Positions 20,460-24,891 of a stretch of 24,891 nt of DNA are shown in pieces. A program made the translations under genes and the position numbers. The notes under the pieces were generated by a model that saw nothing but the letters and a program-made list of their open reading frames with translations, was not told where the DNA came from and made no database searches. How positions within the stretch are numbered: the first letter of the stretch is position 1; each line of letters starts with the position of its first letter. The DNA is from an uncultured Candidatus Saccharibacteria bacterium (GTDB lineage Bacteria > Patescibacteria > Saccharimonadia > Saccharimonadales > JAEWBQ01), in the NCBI GenBank assembly GCA_946885745.1, contig CAMPGV010000010.1, positions 1 to 24,891 of the forward strand. The letters run 5' to 3'.

Positions 20460-20537
20460 TGTAGGTAATTAAAACCACACTATGTATTCACTAACAGAGG
20501 CGCTTGTGCTTGTAGTGAAAAAAACACATGAAAAGGC

Positions 20538-20566
20538 TTGAAAACCACATATATAGGGTCTATAGT
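20538..20566 (+). promoter_or_regulatory. nrdA promoter
   Basis: TTGAAA, 17-base spacer, TATAGT at 20561-20566; transcription should begin near 20573. The spacer is almost exactly the first NrdR box. Confidence 0.7.
20544..20559. promoter_or_regulatory. NrdR box 1 of nrdA
   Basis: ACCACATATATAGGGT, 12 of 16 matches to the NrdR consensus, lying between -35 and -10. Confidence 0.6.
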
Positions 20567-20572
20567 TTTATT

Positions 20573-20719
20573 CAGACACTACATATGTAGTAGTTCAATA
20601 AAAACAGACAACACGCAAGAAAGATTTGCACCGCTCTCTGGGGTAGACCATAGAGTAGTTTTCTTGCACCACTTTGAGGGAGGTGGGTGTGTCATTAAAT
20701 ACTAAATTAGGGGATATAT
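20573..20719 (+). promoter_or_regulatory. Long structured leader of nrdA
   Basis: The 349 bases between 20371 and 20719 hold the promoters and NrdR boxes and, in the last 147, this leader. It can form an 8-bp helix GCAAGAAA (20615-20622) with TTTCTTGC (20660-20667) enclosing a hairpin CTCT-c-TGG / CCA-t-AGAG (20634-20655). A second helix pairs CACCAC (20667-20672) with GTGGGTG (20683-20689). The heptamer TTGCACC occurs twice (20626-20632 and 20664-20670), allowing alternative pairing. AGGGG at 20709-20713 is the ribosome site. Confidence 0.45.
20576..20591. promoter_or_regulatory. NrdR box 2 of nrdA
   Basis: ACACTACATATGTAGT, 12 of 16 matches, exactly 32 bases (three helical turns) from box 1 and covering the predicted transcription start. 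Paired boxes at this spacing are the known NrdR arrangement. Confidence 0.6.
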
Positions 20720-23122
20720 ATGAGTACTATTCATGTGGTCAAGCGTGATGGCACCCGCGAACCATTTGACGCCAATAAGATTAACCTGGCGCTCGTAAAG
20801 GCTAGCGAAGGCTTACCGGACCAAATCAGCAAAGTCGTCCAAGTGGCAACAGAACTCCAATTGACATTATTCGACGGTATCACTACCGAACAACTAGACG
20901 AAGCAGTTATCCATACGGCACTCCAAAACGTCAAAGACGATCCAGACTTTGACACGATCGCCGCCCGACTACTCCTAAAGAACCTTTACAAGAACATTCT
21001 CGGTGACTATGACGATGAAGCCGGACTCAAAAAGCTCCACGCTGATAAGTTCCCGGAATACCTCCAGCAGGGTATCGCCGATGGTTTGCTCGACGAGCGC
21101 ATGACCGGTGATACGTTCGACCTTAAAAGATTGTGTGACGCGCTCGAGCCATCTCGTGACAACCTAATGCGCTACCTGGGTGTGGTGACGAGCCGCAACC
21201 GCTATAGCCTCCGCAAGAATAGTGGTGAATCAATGGAAGTGCCGCAGTTTACCGCAATGCGTATTGCCATGGGCCTGAGCCTCCTCGAAAAAGATCCAAC
21301 AGCAACAGCCCTAGAGTTCTACGAATACATTAGTAAGCTCGACGCTAACCCAGCCGGCTCGACCCGTATCAACGCCGGCGGCTCCTTCCCGCAACTATCC
21401 AACTGCTTCCTGTTCGACATCGAAGACGACATGGAAGCGATCGCCCGCGGCGTCCGCGACACAATGTGGATCGCCAAGGGCACCGGTGGTATCGGTATCG
21501 GCATCACCAAGCTCCGCGCCGCAGGCTCACCTGTCCAAACAACCAACAGTGAATCAACTGGCCCAATCCCGTTCATTAAAATGATTGATACCGCGCTCTT
21601 CGCCGTCAGCCGCAAGGGCAAGAAGCAAGGTGCTGCCGCCATCTTTATGGAGAACTGGCACCTGAACTTCCCGCAGTTCCTTGATCTCAAGCAGAACTCA
21701 GGCGACCCATACCTGCGTACGCGTATCGCTAACACGGCGGTTATCCTGAGCGATGAGTTCATGCGCCGTGTGCAGTCAGGTGAAGACTGGTACTTGTTTG
21801 ACCCAGCAGAAACCGCTGACTTGATCGAACTCTACGGCGACGCATTTGCAAAGCGCTACCAGGAATATGCCGAACTCGCCGAAGCTGGCAAGCTCCGTGA
21901 CTTTAGCAAGATCAGCGCCCGCGAGCAGTTCTATCAGATTCTGACCGTACTGCAGGCAACTAGCCACCCATGGCTGACCTGGAAGGACACAATGAATGTT
22001 CGCGCACTCAACAACAATACTGGTACCATTCACCATTCGAACCTTTGCACCGAAATTACGCTTCCACAGGATAAAGACAACACAGCGGTCTGCAACCTGT
22101 CGAGCATCAACCTGTCAGTCCACCTTCGTGAAGATAGGACATGGGACTGGGATCGCCTCGAAAAGGCCGTTCGCGTCTCAATCCGTCAGCTCGACAACCT
22201 GTGTGACCTGACAAATACGCCGATTCCACAGGCTATGCACTCGAACCTTCAAAACCGCGCTGTTGGCCTTGGCCTGATGGGCTTCGCCGATGTGCTTGAA
22301 AAGCTAGGACACAGCTACGAATCAGAAGAAGCGTACGAACTGATCGACCAGCTCACTGAGTTCATCAGCTACCACGCGATCGACGCTAGTGCTGATCTTG
22401 CACAGGAACGCGGCAGCTACCCAACCTTCGAGGGAAGTGGCTGGAGCCAGGGTATTTTGCCAATCGATACGCTTGCCAAGCTCGACGCCGACCGCCAGGT
22501 GACGGTTGAAATCAGCCGCAAGCAGCGCCTCGACTGGGACACCCTCCGCACTAAGGTGCAAAAGGGTATGCGTAACGCCACACTCATGGCGATCGCCCCA
22601 ACCGCCAACAACGCCCACGTTTCTGGTACCACACCAGGTATCGATCCGCAGTTTGCACAGATCTTTAGCCGCGCAACACTTAACGGTAAGTTCCTTGAAG
22701 TCAACGTCAACCTAGTCAACGACCTTAAGAAACTCGGACTTTGGGATGAGGTAAAAGAAGACGTACTGCGCCTGCAGGGTGATGTACAACAAATTGATGC
22801 AATTCCACAGCACATCAAGGACGTGTACAAAACGAGCTTCCAGCTCAGCCCATACGCCTTCATCGAAGTCGCCGCCCGTGCGCAGAAGTGGGTCGACCAG
22901 GCAATTAGCCGTAATATGTACCTTGAGACACGCAATATCGACGATTACATCGATATCTATACCGCAGCATGGAAGCGTGGTCTGAAGACAACATACTACT
23001 TGCACGTGAAGCCACGTCACACTGCTGAGCAAAGTACCGTCAAGGTCAACAAAGCAGAAGCAAGCGGCGGCCCGCGCAAGACCGGTTTCGGCTTCGCCAA
23101 GAAGCAAGAAGCTGGCGTATAG
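20720..23122 (+). CDS. nrdA: Class I ribonucleotide reductase catalytic subunit, without C-terminal cysteine pair
   Basis: Reduces ribonucleoside diphosphates to deoxynucleotides with NrdB. The 800 residues begin with an ATP-cone (VVKRDGTREPFDANKINLAL, about 4-95), the dATP/ATP overall activity switch. The ten-stranded barrel follows, with active-site cysteines C229 (LSNCFL), C443 (NLCTEI) and C458 (AVCNLSS). C443 and C458 are 15 apart, as in human RRM1. PTANNAHVSGTTPGID is the conserved loop near the substrate, and Y759-Y760 are the radical-relay pair. Only 40 residues follow these, ending FAKKQEAGV, with no cysteine, although class I enzymes normally end in a redox-active pair that re-reduces the active site. 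A separate downstream gene ends in CMGCQ. Promoter, NrdR boxes and a 147-base leader precede it. Confidence 0.96.
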   Translation: MSTIHVVKRDGTREPFDANKINLALVKASEGLPDQISKVVQVATELQLTLFDGITTEQLDEAVIHTALQNVKDDPDFDTIAARLLLKNLYKNILGDYDDEAGLKKLHADKFPEYLQQGIADGLLDERMTGDTFDLKRLCDALEPSRDNLMRYLGVVTSRNRYSLRKNSGESMEVPQFTAMRIAMGLSLLEKDPTATALEFYEYISKLDANPAGSTRINAGGSFPQLSNCFLFDIEDDMEAIARGVRDTMWIAKGTGGIGIGITKLRAAGSPVQTTNSESTGPIPFIKMIDTALFAVSRKGKKQGAAAIFMENWHLNFPQFLDLKQNSGDPYLRTRIANTAVILSDEFMRRVQSGEDWYLFDPAETADLIELYGDAFAKRYQEYAELAEAGKLRDFSKISAREQFYQILTVLQATSHPWLTWKDTMNVRALNNNTGTIHHSNLCTEITLPQDKDNTAVCNLSSINLSVHLREDRTWDWDRLEKAVRVSIRQLDNLCDLTNTPIPQAMHSNLQNRAVGLGLMGFADVLEKLGHSYESEEAYELIDQLTEFISYHAIDASADLAQERGSYPTFEGSGWSQGILPIDTLAKLDADRQVTVEISRKQRLDWDTLRTKVQKGMRNATLMAIAPTANNAHVSGTTPGIDPQFAQIFSRATLNGKFLEVNVNLVNDLKKLGLWDEVKEDVLRLQGDVQQIDAIPQHIKDVYKTSFQLSPYAFIEVAARAQKWVDQAISRNMYLETRNIDDYIDIYTAAWKRGLKTTYYLHVKPRHTAEQSTVKVNKAEASGGPRKTGFGFAKKQEAGV

Positions 23123-23158
23123 CACGACGAACATAAGAAATTTCACAGATAAACTAAA

Positions 23159-23164
23159 TATAAT
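23159..23164 (+). promoter_or_regulatory. Possible internal -10 element ahead of the tail-like gene and nrdB
   Basis: TATAAT 16 bases before the ATG at 23181; the -35 region is poor, so a separate promoter is uncertain. Confidence 0.35.
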
Positions 23165-23180
23165 TTGAGAGGGTAGGACT

Positions 23181-23360
23181 ATGAACGCATCACAAATCAT
23201 CACGGACGACATGACACTTGAGGAGAAGCTTGCAGCAATCGACCAGGCAATGGCGAACGCACAGGCACAAGCTCAGGAAGACGCTAACAGTAAAGGTCTG
23301 GGCCAGATCGCGGCACCACTCGATCCAGCTGATTTGACGATGTGCATGGGCTGCCAGTAA
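23181..23360 (+). CDS. Small protein ending in Cys-Met-Gly-Cys-Gln; candidate detached redox tail of NrdA
   Basis: A 59-residue gene lying between nrdA and nrdB and easily missed by annotation. Residues 1-40 look helical and Gln/Ala-rich (TLEEKLAAIDQAMANAQAQ), residues 41-53 form a flexible linker with APLDPADLT, and the protein ends MCMGCQ. A terminal CxxC two or so residues from the end, after an acidic D/N-P-D-like stretch, is what class I NrdA subunits normally carry themselves (human RRM1 ends ECLMCGS). The neighbouring NrdA lacks this. The inference is that the peptide acts in trans as the dithiol shuttle, its helix docking on NrdA. The ATG is supported by GAGGG and AGGA upstream. It is in a different frame from nrdA and separated by 58 bases and a stop, so ordinary fusion by read-through is excluded. 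A small free redox protein is the alternative. Confidence 0.75.
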   Translation: MNASQIITDDMTLEEKLAAIDQAMANAQAQAQEDANSKGLGQIAAPLDPADLTMCMGCQ

Positions 23361-23390
23361 GCAGCCCGAGTCCTCGAAAGAAACTAAGTT

Positions 23391-23648
23391 ATGGGACACG
23401 AAAAGAACGGCCAGCTGTATTCGCTGGATGTAGAAAATCATTTACACGACCAAGCACTCGTATTGCGAGATGAAGCACTTGAAGCTATGAATGCGACCGA
23501 ATCGGCACTGCATTACGGCGATGTTACGGGTGCAGAGCGAACGCAATTGGCTGCTGAATACAGTCGTCACGAGACACAGGTATTAAAATTGACGAGTTAT
23601 TGTATCCGACAGGGCCTTCTGTCTGATGACTTTGAACAAGCGGCGTAA
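23391..23648 (+). CDS. Small helical hypothetical protein in the RNR operon
   Basis: Not recognised. Eighty-five residues, acidic, mostly helical: LDVENHLHDQALVLRDEALEA, a middle helix with YGDVTGAERTQLAAEYSRHE, and a final helix with one cysteine (SYCIRQGLLSDD). No membrane segment. The ATG at 23391 has no strong ribosome site (only A/G-rich bases upstream), so translation may be coupled to or follow the small gene 30 bases before. It ends 19 bases before nrdB with a strong GAGGAGGAG between. Its place between the tail-like gene and nrdB implies a role with the reductase, possibly a structural or regulatory accessory, but nothing in the sequence shows which. Confidence 0.65.
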   Translation: MGHEKNGQLYSLDVENHLHDQALVLRDEALEAMNATESALHYGDVTGAERTQLAAEYSRHETQVLKLTSYCIRQGLLSDDFEQAA

Positions 23649-23667
23649 AAGCTAGAGGAGGAGTAAG

Positions 23668-24726
23668 ATGGCAGGAATTTTAGGAACAGGTATTCAAGAC
23701 GGGCTTTTGTTGAAGCCGGTTCATTACCCATGGGCAATGGATCTCTATAACCAAGCAGTGGCTAACACGTGGTTTCCAAATGAAATCCAGCTCGGGCAAG
23801 ACCTTGCCGACTGGAAGAAAATGAGCGATGAAGAGCGTCATGCGTTGACCTTCCTGATGAGCTACTTCAACCCAAATGAGCTGCTCGTGAATAAGGCGCT
23901 GGCGTTTGGTGTATACCCATACGTTAACGCTGCTGAGTGCCACCTCTATCTTGCTAAGCAGATGTGGGAAGAGGCGAATCACTGTATGTCATTTGAGTAC
24001 GTACTCGAAACATTCCCAATCGATCGTGACGACGCCTACGCGGCACACGTCGAGACGCCATCAATGGCGCGCAAAGAAGAGTTTGAGACCAAGTTTATCA
24101 AGCGCATGACCGAAGACACGCTTGATATCACGACGACCGAGGGCAAGAAGGACTTTGTCCGTAACCTTGTGGCCTACAATATTATCCTGGAAGGCATCTG
24201 GTTTTACAGTGGCTTCATGGTGGCGCTTTCATTCCGTCAGCGTAACTTGCTCCGTAACTTTGGCTCTCTCATTGACTGGGTTGTCCGTGACGAATCACTT
24301 CACCTTAAATTCGGTATTAACCTGATCTTGACTGTGCTTGAAGAAAACGAAGATCTCCAGACTGAAGAGTTTGCGAATGAAATCAAGCAGATGATCCTCG
24401 ACGCTGTCGAAATGGAAGAAGATTACAACCGTGATCTCCTGCCAAACGGTATCCTGGGTCTCAATAGCGACTATATCAACCAGTACGTGAAGTACCTGGC
24501 TGACCGCCGCCTCGAAGAGCTTGGTTTCGATCCGCACTACAAGGTATCGAACCCTGCCAAGTGGATGGCTGGTGCCAACGACACGCTGCAGCTAGTTAAC
24601 TTCTTTGAAGCCACCAACACCAGCTACGAAGTCAACGCCGGCACACCTGCGCCAAGCATGGTCGGGCAAAGCCCAAGCGCTGACCGCGAAGAAAACGACC
24701 CGGATAACAGTATTTTAAAGCAATAA
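23668..24726 (+). CDS. nrdB: Class Ic ribonucleotide reductase radical-generating subunit (Phe in place of Tyr)
   Basis: Dimetal ferritin-like partner that starts the radical in NrdA. The 352 residues contain all six metal ligands: E71, E102, H105 (EANH), E175 (ILEGIWF), E209 and H212 (DESLH). The residue four after H105, where classical enzymes have the radical Tyr, is F109, and the first ligand is Glu instead of Asp. Every one of these positions is offset by 18 from Chlamydia trachomatis R2 (E89, E120, H123, F127, E193, E227, H230), the class Ic prototype that uses Mn(IV)/Fe(III). A Tyr in TNTSYEVNAG near the C-terminus can serve in the inter-subunit radical path. The last 30 residues are polar and should bind NrdA. 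GAGGAGGAG precedes the ATG; a terminator follows. Confidence 0.94.
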   Translation: MAGILGTGIQDGLLLKPVHYPWAMDLYNQAVANTWFPNEIQLGQDLADWKKMSDEERHALTFLMSYFNPNELLVNKALAFGVYPYVNAAECHLYLAKQMWEEANHCMSFEYVLETFPIDRDDAYAAHVETPSMARKEEFETKFIKRMTEDTLDITTTEGKKDFVRNLVAYNIILEGIWFYSGFMVALSFRQRNLLRNFGSLIDWVVRDESLHLKFGINLILTVLEENEDLQTEEFANEIKQMILDAVEMEEDYNRDLLPNGILGLNSDYINQYVKYLADRRLEELGFDPHYKVSNPAKWMAGANDTLQLVNFFEATNTSYEVNAGTPAPSMVGQSPSADREENDPDNSILKQ

Positions 24727-24729
24727 CCA

Positions 24730-24758
24730 AAAAGTAGGCCTCAACCGGGCCTACTTTT
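24730..24758 (+). terminator. Terminator of the RNR operon
   Basis: Perfect 11-bp stem AAAAGTAGGCC with GGCCTACTTTT around a 7-base loop; the U tract is only four bases, so strength is moderate. Confidence 0.7.
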
Positions 24759-24787
24759 CCTAATGACTAATTTTCAGAAAGACCGAC

Positions 24788-24891
24788 ATGAAAGATATAC
24801 TTGGCCCTTACGAAACGGCTGTTACAAATGCCGAAACATTATTACGTGAATACGGAATTGATTCAGCTGATTTAGTGCAATGTGATACTAT
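24788..24891 (+). CDS. Start of an unidentified gene, cut by the window end
   Basis: Open from ATG at 24788 to the edge (34 codons, beginning MKDILGPYETAVTNAETLL). The visible part looks helical and soluble. AGAAAG upstream is a weak ribosome site. Too little is visible to name it. Confidence 0.45.
   Translation, partial: MKDILGPYETAVTNAETLLREYGIDSADLVQCDT

Noticed and set aside
20573..20719. Cobalamin riboswitch ahead of nrdA
   Set aside because: No B12-box-like sequence is seen, and the enzyme is class I, not the B12-dependent class II.
22417..22935. Long antisense frame in nrdA (172 codons)
   Set aside because: Ser/Arg/Leu-rich composition typical of a reverse-frame shadow of a gene with C-ending codons; no ribosome site.
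23101..23190. Programmed frameshift or read-through joining NrdA to the CMGCQ peptide
   Set aside because: A normal stop, 58 bases with no slippery site seen, and a new ATG with its own ribosome site separate them; the frames also differ.
1..24891. CRISPR arrays, rRNA genes, insertion sequences or prophage genes
   Set aside because: No regularly spaced repeats, transposase or integrase motifs, or rRNA sequence were seen on either strand.

Overview
The window looks like chromosome from a member of the Candidate Phyla Radiation (Patescibacteria), most likely Saccharibacteria (TM7). This is an inference from gene content: a small TrbC/VirB2-like pilin protein, two FemAB-type aminoacyltransferases around a short MurE-like ligase, many small lineage-restricted hypotheticals and very compact spacing. 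UGA is used as a normal stop (for example at 11280-11282 and 14848-14850), which argues against the Gracilibacteria/SR1 code. No rRNA, CRISPR array, insertion sequence or prophage was seen; this is core chromosome.

Layout. 1-4142: partial hsp20, comF, pilin-like protein, two small membrane proteins, a PAP2 phosphatase, and tRNA genes for Ser(UGA), Ser(GCU), Arg(GCG) and Ser(GGA). 4257-7346: a MacB-like ABC transporter pair converging on a phosphoglucose/phosphomannose isomerase. 7506-10456: a hypothetical, the groES-groEL operon under a CIRCE operator, and an orphan domain resembling the first domain of phosphohexomutases. 10587-15825: two small hypotheticals, FemAB-1, MurE-like ligase, tsaD and FemAB-2. 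15976-19953: valS behind a structured leader, a small hypothetical with a consensus promoter, the HIT-rlmH operon and tRNA-Ser(CGA). 20041-24726: a small hypothetical divergent from a ribonucleotide reductase (RNR) locus with NrdR-like boxes. A new partial gene starts at 24788.

The most unusual locus is the RNR. NrdA (20720-23122) keeps its three active-site cysteines and its Tyr-Tyr radical relay but ends without the C-terminal redox cysteine pair. Fifty-eight bases downstream, a separate 59-residue gene ends in Cys-Met-Gly-Cys-Gln, the kind of tail NrdA lacks. NrdB has Phe at the radical-tyrosine position and Glu as first metal ligand, the signature of class Ic (Chlamydia-type Mn/Fe). The proposed system is a class Ic RNR whose redox tail is supplied in trans, controlled by NrdR and perhaps by a structured mRNA leader.

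Expression signals are also distinctive. At least nine genes have a -10 hexamer ending 6-8 bases before the ATG, which predicts leaderless mRNAs. Other genes, including groESL, the RNR genes and several small hypotheticals, have leaders, usually with Shine-Dalgarno sequences. Extended -10 elements (TGN before the hexamer) are frequent. Terminators are U-rich hairpins, often shared by convergent genes. After several tRNA genes the terminator helix also pairs the encoded CCA end.
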